Assembly (NCBI RefSeq): GCF_901709675.1
Contig: NC_051088.1
Span: forward strand, 1,614,664-1,678,663
Reading direction: 5' to 3'
Origin: Syngnathus acus
Lineage: Eukaryota > Chordata > Actinopteri > Syngnathiformes > Syngnathidae
Length of the DNA: 64,000 bases
This document shows, one piece after another, positions 1-9,367 of the stretch. The position numbers were made by a program, and so were the translations under genes. Positions within the stretch are counted from its first letter, which is position 1; each line of letters opens with the position of its first letter. The notes below the pieces were generated by a model that worked only from the letters and a program-made list of their open reading frames with translations, did not search any database and had not been told where the DNA came from.

Positions 1-319
1 CAGAACAGCAGAGCGTCTTTAAAAGTGACTTTGTTCTTAATGTCGCAATATTTATAGTCAAAAACAGTAAACAAAGTCATATTGATTCTTTTGGATTTTG
101 ATCACAATCACTTTCAATAGTTTATTCCTTATGCTGTCTAAAACCTTTTTTCAAAAACTGTCACTTTTATTTACAAAAGAAATACAATTTAAAGAATATT
201 TAGTATTTATTTTTATTCAATTAGTCGACTCTCCATACATACATAGGAATAGAACTTTACGTCTTTTGTTGTAATATAACTGATTTTAATATAGAAGCTG
301 GTGTAACACTTAACAGATT

Positions 320-394
320 TTTGTTGGTGGTGTGCCTCGAGATTTTTTCCAATGAAAAGGTGTGCCGTGAATGAAAAAAGGTTGGGAAACACTG
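320..394 (-). mobile_element. hAT-type transposon end (fragment)
   Basis: Read on the minus strand from 394, the sequence begins with CAGTGTTTCCCAACC, a typical hAT terminal inverted repeat, followed by the 'gcacacc' stretch common to such elements. The element runs towards position 1. I found no matching second end or 8-bp target duplication in the window, so it is truncated or continues outside. Confidence 0.5.
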
Positions 395-811
395 GACTAG
401 AGCATCGCGATTTGCATAGTGTTACATGCATTGACACACTTTCTATTGACGTAGTAGAAAACAAGTCTCGTCACTCCTCCCTGACCGGTCTCATTGATGA
501 CATGGCGCTCGCCTCTAATAACATTACGTGTGTGCCAAAAATTAACTACAGATTCCTATGTCCGTCTCCTCCCATCGCAATAATCATTTGAAATGTAATG
601 CGGGACTGAGACAACGCAATCTCATTCATATTTTGTTTAAAAATTCTCATATGGGTACAAACTCTGATCAACTATTAGACTTAAACTCAGTTTTATGAAT
701 ATGAGATCACTCCACGAAAGTGCTACAAGTTAATGACCTCATTAGCTACCATAATCTTTGCGAGATCTGATTAAAATGTAATGAATTGCTGCTGCTTAAT
801 GAGGAAATTTT
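395..811. other. non-coding stretch, nothing recognised
   Basis: AT-rich sequence with only short chance ORFs. No exon, repeat end or RNA gene was recognised. It would lie in an intron of the laminin gene, downstream of the last exon seen here. Confidence 0.5.
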
Positions 812-1904
812 GTGAGCTCTCATATTGTGCGTCCTCTTAAGAAGGGTGGGGGTGTAGCCCTTATCTTCGATTCTGATCTCAGATTTAGCCCTCACTCGAA
901 TAATGCATTTAAAACTTTTGAAGTTCTTGTTGTTCGATCCACAGCCTTGCCTTTATCTTGCAGTTATCTACCGTCTACCCGGCGCTTACTCTGTGTTTTT
1001 AGATGGATTTTTAAAATTTGTGGCTGACTTGATGACCCATGCAAGCAAGATAATAATTATGGGGGACTTTAATATTCATATGAACTTAATGTTAGAACCA
1101 CTCACTGTGGCATTTCAAACAATAATTGATACGTTCGGTTTCACATAAGCAATAAATGTAGCAATGCATAAAAACGGAAACACTTTAGACTTGGTATTAC
1201 CCCAAGTCTTGGCAAACTAAAAAATAATGGTACTACCGTACATTACTGTTATGTCTGATTGCTACTTTATGAAATTTATGAAGTTCTGGCTCTCTGTCAA
1301 TGTCAGGAACGCAATCAAAGCTACAGCAGCTGTGATTAACGCCACAATCGTGACTGTGCTTTCTTGAGTTAGTGCCTCTGGCAACTGACTCATTTCTTTT
1401 TTATATTGGCTCAATTGATAATCTCACAAATGATTTCAATGAATGATTTTGTTAAACACCCTCAATTCAGTAGCGCCTTTACGCCTTAAAATTCGTCCCA
1501 GGAGGCTTACTCCGCGGTACACAGATGAAACTCGTACACTTGAAAAATTATGCAGAAAGCTTGAGCGCAAATGGCATGTAATTAAACTTGAGGTTTTCCG
1601 TCAGGCATGGTGTGACAGCCTGCTGAAATACACATAAGCGCTAGCAAAAATTAATTATTTCTCTTAAATTATCGGTCACAATAAAACCAACCCTAAATAC
1701 TTATTTGATACTGTGGCAAAGCTAACACAACAGCAACTGATCTCCGATAGTGCCCCCCACTCAGCTGACAATTTCATTGAATTTTTCGCTCAGAAGATTC
1801 AATCCATTATAATGAGATCACGGTGACCGTTCCAAAAACCCAGTCAAGACCTGCGATTACGGAAGTTAACATAAATGAGTTATAACATAACATAACAAAA
1901 AAAT

Positions 1905-2190
1905 AAACTCGCTCCCCCTTTCGGCGTAGCGTCCTGTTCTTGCTGTCTGCTGTATGCACACTGGCTCGGTTTTGCCCCTCTTATTTATTGGTCTATTATT
2001 TATTCATCGCTCATTTTATTTTATTTATTATTTATTGTTTATGGTTTGTGCCTTCTTGTTTTTGTTTTGTGTCGCCTACTTGTATGTCTCGTCACCGTGG
2101 GATGGAGGAAACGGAATTTCGGTTTCTTTGTGTGTCTTGACATATGAAGGGATTGACAATAAAGCTGACTTTGACTTTGACTTTGATGAG
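1905..2190 (+). mobile_element. 5'-truncated Rex1-type LINE 3' end
   Basis: The segment matches the 3' end of the full-length Rex1-like element at 48530-48792. Both share the 'gtcctgt' stretch after the ORF stop, the T-rich 3' UTR, the 'gtcaccgtgggat' block and the terminal 'caataaag.tgactttgact' tail, here expanded to several GACTTT units. It is inserted in the L2 copy: without it, 'gattacggaa' would join 'gctgacaatcat', as in the sister L2 at 23270-23290. Confidence 0.75.
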
Positions 2191-2338
2191 GCTGACAATC
2201 ATATGACAACCCTCTCTAAATTTAAAAACGTGTCCCTTGAACGCCTTACTCAACTGGTTAGCGCAGCAAAACAGAAAACTTGCTTATCGACCTATTTAAA
2301 GAACTATTTCAGGTTTTAGGACCGTCCGTCCTAAATAT

Positions 2339-2780
2339 TGTCACGTGCTTACGCCACCTGCTACTCGACCGCGCCCCTCCTATCAACGGAATCGACGCCA
2401 CCTGTCACGTGCTCATTGAGTGCGCTATATTAGCGCAGCCAGTGCTAACCCGGTTGTCAGCCTGTCTTGTGATGCTGCTGAGCTCACCCGTCCCTGTAAG
2501 CCTGACTCCCCTTACCATTTTGGTACGCCTTTTGATCTGTCTGTCTAGTCAGTCTGTTCGTGCTGCCAGTTACTCTTCCCGAGGAGTCTACCAGTCCGCA
2601 GCCAACCCGATCCAGTGAGAAGCCCAACAGAATGCTATTCCACCAGGTTCGCCATTCAGCAACTCCCACTTGACAACCACACCCGAGTCTGATCGCCACT
2701 CGAGCGCCCCACCGTTCCCTTTCCTCCCCACAATAAAGTCTCTTTGCTCAGCAATTGGCTGTACTGTCTGTTCCGCTACA
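2339..2780 (+). mobile_element. solo LTR of an LTR retrotransposon
   Basis: A 442-bp block begins TGTCACGTGC and ends CCGCTACA (TG..CA), and is flanked on both sides by AATAT, a 5-bp target duplication (2334-2338 and 2781-2785). It contains an AATAAA signal near 2732 followed by a GT/T-rich end, as expected for the R-U5 part, and a TATA-like 'gctatatta' near 2423. The sister L2 copy at 23400 lacks the block, which confirms insertion. No internal retrotransposon sequence adjoins it. Strand is inferred from the poly(A) signal. Confidence 0.75.
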
Positions 2781-3522
2781 AATATAATAAGTTTGTCTCC
2801 TCCGGCAGTGTGCCAACAGTCTTTAAGAACGCTTTTATTCAACCATTACTTAAGCGACCAAACCTCGACCTGGACTGTCTCAGTAATTATAGGCTGGTTT
2901 CAAATCTCCTGCTCATTGAAAACATTCTTCAGAATGTCGTAGCGCAACATCTTAGTGATTATATGGTTGCTAACAATCGATTTGAACCTTTTTAGTCTGG
3001 TTTTAGAGCTGACTACTCTCCTGAGACAACCTTTGCTGAAATAACTAATGATCTCCTTTTAGCTATGGACGCAAACACTTCAGCTGAACTATTATTACTC
3101 GACCTTAGTGCTGCCTTTGACACTGTCGATCACAACATATTATTAGATCGCCTTGAAATGTGCATTGGTATTTCAGGATCAGCACTTCCTGGTTTAGTTC
3201 TTATTTCTCATAGAGGACCCACAGCGTAGTCCATGGCAACACGACTTCTGAGCTTAATAATAGTTGTACTAAGTGCTTCTCATTTTTCCCCAGTTGGGGT
3301 TTTGTGAGTTTTACTTACCCTCCTGGGAGTTCTGATCAGGGAATGTCGGGAATAATTGTCAACGCTGGCCATGTGAAGCCCTTTGAGACGTTTCTGTGAT
3401 TAAGGGCTATAAAAATAAAATTGACTTGACTTGTTTGCTGACTAAAAAATCATTAGTGAAGCTTGGGCTTGGAGTTGAGTTGTGTTGCATTGTGTGGGTC
3501 CAATGTTACCATTGTAACTTAC

Positions 3523-3662
3523 CAACCACAGTGTTTTATCTGCAGGAATCTGCACAGTGAGGAACAGCTTGTGTTCACTGACGTCAAGGATGATCTGGTT
3601 TTCCGACACCAGGACGGTTCGACAGCCATATGCGTGCGGACAGAAGGAGGCATTGGCATGGC
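3523..3662 (-). CDS. lama3: laminin alpha chain exon 16 of those seen (end of domain IV-like region)
   Basis: A 140-bp exon on the minus strand. Acceptor CATCAG lies before 3662 and donor GTAAGT after 3523. It enters in phase 1 and leaves in phase 0. The protein begins with a Gly completed across the junction, then HANASFCPHAYGCR, a cysteine-containing motif of the laminin alpha3/alpha5 domain IVb, and ends PADKTLWL. Laminin alpha chains are secreted and assemble with beta and gamma chains in basement membranes. Exons further 3' lie left of the window. Assignment to alpha-3 rather than alpha-5 is from recalled family sequences. Confidence 0.85.
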
Positions 3663-3934
3663 CTGATGCAGAATTATAGTAGAAAGTTAAAACGTCAACA
3701 AAAACAATCAAAACTAGAGCTATGAAGTACCAATTAGCCTCATAGTCCTGGTCATGTTAGGGTATTGGCAGACTGGGGATAATATTGAGGTCAGAGGAGG
3801 TTAACAGATGGAGATAGATTAGAGCAGGGTCTGAAAATAGCACAGTTAACCTCTAACAAGCAAGAGTGGTCTTGCCAGGCTTGATGTGTATGCAAAGTTT
3901 AAAGTGAAAGTCAATTCCAATTTTTTTGGGAAGA

Positions 3935-4120
3935 ATGTTTTATGCAGACAAAGTAGTCAAAACACAGTGTTCAGATTAACATTTTGCTTGTGGAATATGA
4001 ATTAAACAGGCAAAATCCACCTGTTTTGTATGTTTTATGCAGGCAAAATAGTCAAAACACAGTGTTTAGATTCTTTTATTCGTGGAATATGAATTAAACA
4101 GGCAAAGTCCACCTGTTTTT
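3935..4120. repeat. tandem duplication, about 95-bp unit, two copies
   Basis: The units starting at 3935 and 4030 share ATGTTTTATGCAG, GTCAAAACACAGTGTT and GAATATGAATTAAACAGG, with scattered differences. The second unit runs into the palindromic element that follows, so the duplication probably affects the end of that element. Confidence 0.75.
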
Positions 4121-4365
4121 ATCTATCTCAGGGGGTGACCATTTTGTAACTTTCCAACTGAAAATATTATCACAGTTGCCAGGGCTCAGGCCACAACCAA
4201 TCAATGATTGAGTTTTCTGAAGATGAGCTGTGGTTTGTTGTGACTTGAGACCTGGCAACTGTGATGACATTTTCAGTTGACAGCAAGTGGCAGAATGGCC
4301 ACCTCGAGATGGATAAAAATAGTTGAATTTTGCTGCTTAACTAATTCCACAAATACTTTTAATGC
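4078..4365. mobile_element. MITE-like long imperfect palindrome
   Basis: The left arm (about 4078-4200) and the right arm (about 4245-4365) are inverted copies. Examples are CACAGTTGCCAGG near 4172 against CCTGGCAACTGTG near 4251, and the 'ttttatctatctc' block against 'gagatggataaaa' near 4308. There is no ORF. This is the form of a foldback or MITE DNA element. The family was not identified. Confidence 0.65.
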
Positions 4366-4499
4366 TGTGTTTACACTCGTGGAGGCACACACAACATATT
4401 TTTGTTAAGAAAATATTTGGGTTAACCTCCCCTGTAATGAGTTTAACGGGCAAATTTACATCCTCATGCATGGGCCCTTCACAAAGTTTCTTCGTTTTG

Positions 4500-4625
4500 G
4501 GAATTTGAGTTTTTCTCTGCTCGATTCAGGGATTGGATCATCGAATGGCGATTTTTTGTGAGTCTATGAAGCCCTTTGAGATTCTTTTGCAAGGGCTATA
4601 CAATATATTTTATTTTGATTTAACT
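4500..4625 (+). mobile_element. 3' tail of an L2/CR1-type LINE
   Basis: The block 'tatgaagccctttgagat...gggctatacaat' followed by T-rich sequence resembles the 3' UTR end at 3360-3432. It has no coding sequence and is a 5'-truncated copy. Confidence 0.5.
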
Positions 4626-5773
4626 TTACGATTGCAGTTTATGTAGGTTTATTATGTTTAGCTTTGGTTTGTAACAGACACAAATCAATGGCAATGATTT
4701 GAAGAAATGAACATATACACAATATCTGTGTATATGTTCACTTCTTCCACTACTATTTCCGATTACATCACCTCAAATTTAATTGATCAGTGATCTCCCA
4801 GATTTTCTGTGGTGAAAAATATCACAAAGCTCAAATCACTAATTTTAATACAGGATTAGCAGTTTCGGCCATTTTACCATCGGTTTTTTAGTGTCTTCCG
4901 AAGGTACATAACCAGCAATCTGTTAGTGTGACTATCCAATTGAAAGGCTGTTTTTTGGGCCTGAGTAAGACACGCCCTACAAGCCACAGTTGTTGGTCAA
5001 GCAGAACATGCTCACTAACAGCGCAATTTGATAAACTAAAAACAATTTACCACATGGCACGTTATTTGGAATCTTACTAAATCAGGTCCAATACACTCAG
5101 ATGTAAATGTGAACAAAATGAAGCAAAACTAATCAGCACCGTTGTACATAAATAAGAACTACACATGTATCAGTTGCCTATACAGTAAAACCCCAGAATT
5201 CGACCGGCTCAGTACTCAACATATTCTGATTTCGATGGAAAATGTCGGGAGATCTTTGCCTCTGATCTCAGACAAAGCTTCGGAATCCGACGTGAGTTGT
5301 TGTTTAGCGGGTTTTAAACCATTGCGACACCCAACTGTAGTCATGTCCGGTGGAGTCCGGAAAGCTGCACTGGCGAGGCCACAAGATAACGGAGGTTCAC
5401 GCTGAAGAGTTGAGTTCCCACAATGACAACCGTGTAAAAACAGGGGACACTTTCTCCGGGGCTTTCACTCTATTACCATGGGTAAGTACTTTTTGTGTTT
5501 AAATAGTGTTATTTTGTCACGTTTAATTCATTTCAAGCTCATTATTTGTCTTTTGAATGTCCAACATGTTAAGTGCCACATACGGACCATGTAAAGCTGT
5601 GCTCACTGCTTTTGCTGTGCTGTATTTTTGTTGTTTTATTGGTTTATGTATTGTTTTACACAAAATTAGAAAATTGCTTCAGAACTCCAATCTTTCAGGA
5701 AAAAATCAGTGTCAAGTTCCGAGGTTGTACATGGATGCATACAGTACATGTTGTGTTCTCTATCATGTCTTAC
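4626..5773. other. laminin intron, mostly unannotated
   Basis: Intron between laminin exons at 5900-5774 and 3662-3523. The stretch near 5183 reads CAGTAAAACCCCAGAATTCG and resembles the terminal repeat of a pogo/Tigger-like element, but no partner end was found. The ORF at 5142-5405 has no recognisable domain and is treated as chance. Confidence 0.45.
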
Positions 5774-5900
5774 CTTTCCAGATTCGCCCACCGCTGATGT
5801 AGACCTGGATGGAGTAAGTCGGGTGCAGAGGTTGATGATAATGGAGGATGAAGACATACCGTCCCAATGCGTGAACATGAGTAGAGTAAACTGCTGCATT
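5774..5900 (-). CDS. lama3: laminin alpha chain exon 15
   Basis: A 127-bp exon. Acceptor CTGTCCCAG precedes 5900 and donor GTAAGA follows 5774. Phase is 0 in, 1 out. It encodes NAAVYSTHVHALGRYVFILH and continues to ISGGRIWK. The GRYVF.LH..QP.HPT pattern and the GGRIW end are conserved in the laminin alpha3/alpha5 domain IVb. The final G is completed by the next exon. The exon sits alone among introns and lies 71 bp from the hAT that starts at 5971. Confidence 0.88.
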
Positions 5901-6255
5901 CTGGGACAGAAGAAATGTTAAATGTAAACAAAGCACAGACCTAATGCATCAGTAGTGTGGCTCTCTATAGCAGGGGTGGCCAACCAGTCAGAGACTAAGA
6001 GCCACATTTTTTACTGTGTCATTGCAAAGAGCCACATCATACACATTCCCCCCCCACCGCAGACAGAGAGAAAAAGACACACACAGGCCTCTGCTCAGCC
6101 AGATTTATTGAATATGTCCCACACCAAGATAATGACAGTTATTTAACAGTTAACATTGTGTGCACGGTCTCACACACACATAAACTCTCAGTTCAAGCAA
6201 GTCCACAAACAGAAATATAACAATTTTCAATAACGTTTTTCTCTTACTATGCTGC

Positions 6256-7692
6256 TTAGTGGGACTTCTGGCATTCCTTGTCCTGAACAACCCTCCTCAA
6301 ATCTGGCTTGTATTCTGTTGTTGCCACTCGAAGCAACTCTTTCACATGAGTGTCAGTCAGAACAGATCGATGCTTTGATTTCACATGTTTCAGGGTGGAA
6401 AACACAGACTCGCAGACGTACGTTGACCCAAACATCGACAGTATCTTAAGCGCAGCGCGTTTGACGTTGGGGTATTTTTCCATTGGCACACTTTTCCAGA
6501 ACTCAATGGTGCCTTCCCTGAAAACAGTTTTCAGTTGATCCTCCTCACAAAGATCCATCATCTCCAACTCAGCCGCAGCCTCATCTGTGACGAGCGGGGT
6601 TTTCAAACAGTCCGTCTCTGCATTAAATGGATCTACGAGGAACGTAATCTGTGGTCTTTTCAGTTGTAGATCACAGAACCGAGTCACAAAGCTTTCGTGC
6701 AGGTTTTCAACCAGTGTTGCATATCTGTCTCTTTTTTTCAAGGCGGCAACGGTGACTTGTTTACTGGCTTTTAGCAGAGTAGGAAAATGCGTTAAATCTC
6801 CCTTTTTAATATGCGCCTTGAACAGCTTCAGTTTGTTGATAAACGCAAACACAGATTGCACGAGGTCAGGCAGCATTTTTAACTTGCCCTGCAGGGTCAG
6901 GTTCAGTCTGTCCAAGTGAGACAGCATGTCGACCAAAAATGCCAGATCCATAATCCACTCGAGGTCCGAGAGCTCGGGATAGTCCTTGCCCTTCTCTTCC
7001 ATGAACAGTTTCACGGCATCCAAAAGCTCAAAGAAGCAAGAGAGTACTTTGCCTTTTGACAGCCACCTCACAGTGCAGTGCAGCGGCAGGTCACCTGGAA
7101 GCCCTTGGTCCAACTCAGCGATGAGATTCCTGAATTGCCTGTGGTTAAGCCCATGTGTGCGGATGTAGTTGACGATTTCCATCACAGGCTTCATGACTTT
7201 GTCTAAATTCAATGATTTAGACACGAGTTGCTCCCTGTGGATGATGCAATGGAAATTCCAAAAGTCGGGAAATGTTTGGTCAGTTTTGCACAGCCCCACA
7301 AGCCCGTTCACGGATCCGATCATGGCCGGCGCTCCATCCGTGGCTATTGCAGTTAGTTTCGCTATGGGCAGGTTTGCTTTTGCAAATGCAGCCATCATTG
7401 TTTCTTTCACATCTATGCCACGGGTTCTGTCTTTTAATGGCACAATATCAAGGAGTTCTTCTTTGATCATAAATTCGTTTGACACAGACCGTGCAAATAT
7501 TGCCAACTGAGGCTTGTCTTGTATGTCACAACTCTCATCCAATGCCACACTAAAATACTCACATGCTTGAAGGTCAGAGTGCAACTGTGATTCAATAGCC
7601 CTGTTAATGTCCGATATTCTGCGTTCAACAGTGTGGCGGGACAGTTGGACATCTGATATGCTTTGTTTTAGTTTGTCGTCTTTAGGAGACAA
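6256..7692 (-). CDS. hAT transposase, catalytic and C-terminal part
   Basis: A 478-codon open frame. It includes the RNase-H-like core with ALDESCD near residue 50 (first Asp region) and ATDGAPAMIG near residue 117 (second Asp region). It ends with the hAT C-terminal dimerisation motif FGSTYVCESVFSTLKHVKSK near residues 418-437, followed by LTDTHVKELLR. These are hallmarks of hAT transposases of the GTF2IRD2/ZBED5-like group, which catalyse cut-and-paste transposition in the nucleus. The frame lacks the N-terminal zinc finger, which lies in the neighbouring frame; the two are separated by a slip in a run of 11 A (7702-7712). Whether it is active is unknown. Confidence 0.9.
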   Translation of the reverse strand: MSPKDDKLKQSISDVQLSRHTVERRISDINRAIESQLHSDLQACEYFSVALDESCDIQDKPQLAIFARSVSNEFMIKEELLDIVPLKDRTRGIDVKETMMAAFAKANLPIAKLTAIATDGAPAMIGSVNGLVGLCKTDQTFPDFWNFHCIIHREQLVSKSLNLDKVMKPVMEIVNYIRTHGLNHRQFRNLIAELDQGLPGDLPLHCTVRWLSKGKVLSCFFELLDAVKLFMEEKGKDYPELSDLEWIMDLAFLVDMLSHLDRLNLTLQGKLKMLPDLVQSVFAFINKLKLFKAHIKKGDLTHFPTLLKASKQVTVAALKKRDRYATLVENLHESFVTRFCDLQLKRPQITFLVDPFNAETDCLKTPLVTDEAAAELEMMDLCEEDQLKTVFREGTIEFWKSVPMEKYPNVKRAALKILSMFGSTYVCESVFSTLKHVKSKHRSVLTDTHVKELLRVATTEYKPDLRRVVQDKECQKSH

Positions 7693-8090
7693 GATTTCAA
7701 CTTTTTTTTTTTAATGAAGTCCCCTTCGTTGTATGGCTTTTTAGCCTGTGCAATGTTCCAAGCCAGTTGATATGATGCAAGCGTTACGGTCTCTGAGTGG
7801 TTTGTAAATTTTGGGAAAAACTGCATCTGCTTTTCTGCCTGACTTTTCAAAGTGACCAACCTGTGCTTGCGAAGTTCAGTCCCTTTTGGAAATTCCTGGT
7901 CGATATTAGGATGGACTGAGCTGAAGTGACGCTGAAGATTTGAAGCTTTGAAATGCGCTAATGATGCCTGACATATAAGGCAGAATGGCTTGCCATTACG
8001 TTCAACAAAAAAATATAAACTCTCCCACTCTGTTAAAAACGTCCTGTGTTCTTCATATTTTCGTTTGGCTGTGCTTTTTTTCCCTGCCAT
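7668..8090 (-). CDS. hAT transposase N-terminal zinc-finger part
   Basis: A 140-codon frame starting MAGKKSTAKRKYEEH. It carries a BED-like C2H2 finger: PFCLICQASLAHFKASNLQR followed by HFSSVH. This is the DNA-binding N terminus of the transposase whose core lies at 6256-7692. The frame runs into IKKKK and stops soon after, because the A11 run is out of register. In copy B (minus strand near 61010-61030) the corresponding place has six other codons instead of the A-run, so expansion of the run probably replaced them. Confidence 0.85.
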   Translation of the reverse strand: MAGKKSTAKRKYEEHRTFLTEWESLYFFVERNGKPFCLICQASLAHFKASNLQRHFSSVHPNIDQEFPKGTELRKHRLVTLKSQAEKQMQFFPKFTNHSETVTLASYQLAWNIAQAKKPYNEGDFIKKKKLKSCLLKTTN

Positions 8091-8357
8091 TTTGAGAGCG
8101 AACTTGAAACAAATTATTTACAACTCAAATGATCGCGCGCATTTGTCATCATTTAGAGTACGTCATTCTTCTTCTTCTTTTCAACTCAAACCGATTCAAC
8201 TGGTCAGCGCGCCACCTAGGGGGAATAAATGGCAGCGCCAGCCAAGCATTTTGACGCTTGTCATGTGAAATCTCCTGAAGAGCCGCATGAAACCAGCCAA
8301 AGAGCCGCATGCGGCTCGCGAGCCGCGGGTTGGCCACTGCTGCTCTATAGTATTTAC

Positions 8358-8571
8358 CTGTTGCGAGTGAAGTCTGACGTGGTCACCATCGTCCGCTGCC
8401 TGAGGGGGTAGCTCTGCTGCTGCCCGGGCTGATGGCTCCCTCTGGGGACTGGGCAGAGGTGGAGCGGTTGTGTGGGAGGCCAAGATGGGCTCCGGCATGT
8501 TGGAGCTCTGACCCTCCTTCAATACCAGTGAGTTGGATGGCATGCGAAAGCGCGAGGGGACGCAAGAGAAG
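8358..8571 (-). CDS. lama3: laminin alpha chain exon 14 (variable linker)
   Basis: A 214-bp exon. Acceptor CCCTTGCAG precedes 8571 and donor GTAAAT follows 8358. Phase is 2 in, 0 out. It starts FSCVPSRFRMPSN and then runs through a Pro/Ser/Ala-rich, poorly conserved stretch to DDGDHVRLHSQQ. In laminin alpha3/alpha5 a similar low-complexity linker separates two halves of domain IVb after a C..SRF-like motif. A hAT element starts 15 nt past the donor, so only the first 7 intron bases and the 8-bp target duplication separate exon and transposon. Confidence 0.85.
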
Positions 8572-8646
8572 CTGCAAGGGAGCGGAGAGGCTGGTGTGAA
8601 TGGGGGTCACAACATCATTAAATGAAGATGATGAAGACTATTGTAC

Positions 8647-8744
8647 CTGTCCTGGGAGAAGTGTCCATGAGTACTAATGCAAAGGACTTTAGGATCCACA
8701 TACTCCATGGAGAAGTGATCTTGAGGAACCAGATGGATTTTGTG
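8647..8744 (-). CDS. lama3: laminin alpha chain exon 13
   Basis: A 98-bp exon. Acceptor TTGTAG precedes 8744 and donor GTACAA follows 8647. Phase is 0 in, 2 out. It encodes HKIHLVPQDHFSMEYVDPKV, then LCISTHGHFSQD. The (V/I)P..xFS.E(Y/F)V.P.V.C.(A/S)S.G.F pattern is conserved in laminin alpha3/alpha5 domain IVb. The plus-strand ORF over the same bases is a shadow. The intron to exon 14 is only 75 bp. Confidence 0.87.
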
Positions 8745-9367
8745 CTACAACACCAGGACAACATTGAATTAACACTTGGACCTGCATCTAGAGGCGCCAA
8801 TTTTGAGTTACTCCCACATCTTGAAACGCAAACCTGAATTTATAAATCAGAAAGGGCTGATGCGTTTTTATGACACTTGTAGACTCAGGATGGTGCGGTA
8901 AGAGTACCGATAGTATCACAACCACTGATAGATTGGAATTTCTTGCTCTTTATTTCATCATACTTTCCACTTGACCTTGGCAGCAGGAATGGCGTGATGC
9001 AGGAAGATATGTTGGCATTTAATATTTTTACTCAAGACTTATTTAATAAATTTTCAAAATCTTAAAATGTATTTTGTCTCCCAAAAAGTTAAAACTGTCA
9101 ATGAAATGTAGAGAATGGTCAGAACAGGCAGTTGAAATTCATTTGCTCCTTTCTTGTGGTGTAGTGAACCACTAATCCGCCTCTGACAAAGCTTAATAAT
9201 ATATATATTTTTTTCATTTTAGATGCTCTGATGCTCTCAAATTAGCTTAAACACATCGTTAGCTTTCAAAATATGACAAAAAACAAACATTGATATTTTG
9301 GACACATTTTGATTAAAATTGCATTCATCAGCATTTCAGTTAAAGTGACATACTGATTTTGTGAAAA
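8745..9367. other. laminin intron, AT-rich, nothing recognised
   Basis: Unique-looking AT-rich intron sequence between the laminin exon at 8744 and the mariner-like element. No exon, repeat end or RNA gene was recognised. Confidence 0.5.

Larger units (their letters stand above)
812..3434 (+). mobile_element. degenerate L2/CR1-type LINE, copy 1
   Basis: Broken reverse-transcriptase reading frames can be followed. An endonuclease-like piece with GDFNIH lies near 1060. An RT piece reading LSNYRLVSN lies near 2880, then the finger/palm motif LLLDLSAAFDTVDHNILLDR near 3090-3150. The 3' end has the 'aagggctataaaaataaa' signal followed by TTGACT repeats (3393-3432), the usual tail of this clade. 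The copy is full of stops and frameshifts, has an internal deletion near 3226, and is interrupted by a Rex1 fragment (1905-2190) and a solo LTR (2339-2780). Comparison with the second L2 copy at 23233 shows both empty sites. Confidence 0.8.
5971..8342 (-). mobile_element. nearly complete hAT transposon (copy A)
   Basis: The element starts CAGGGGTGGCCAACC at 5971 and ends GGTTGGCCACTGCTG at 8342, and is flanked by the perfect 8-bp duplication CTCTATAG (5963-5970 and 8343-8350). The subterminal 'agagccgcatgcggctcgcg' blocks are typical of this family. Length is 2372 bp. The transposase is read on the minus strand in two adjoining frames. A shorter sister copy is at 60559-61686. It lies in the intron between laminin exons 14 and 15 and begins 15 nt inside that intron. 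Confidence 0.93.

Noticed and set aside
5142-5405. Plus-strand ORF of 87 codons
   Set aside because: No recognisable domain, lies in a laminin intron next to a probable DNA-transposon end.
6587-7510. Plus-strand ORFs of 110-113 codons
   Set aside because: Antisense of the hAT transposase frame.
8622-8837. Plus-strand ORF of 71 codons
   Set aside because: The minus strand of the same bases holds laminin exon 13 with correct splice sites and conserved residues, so the plus-strand frame is a shadow.
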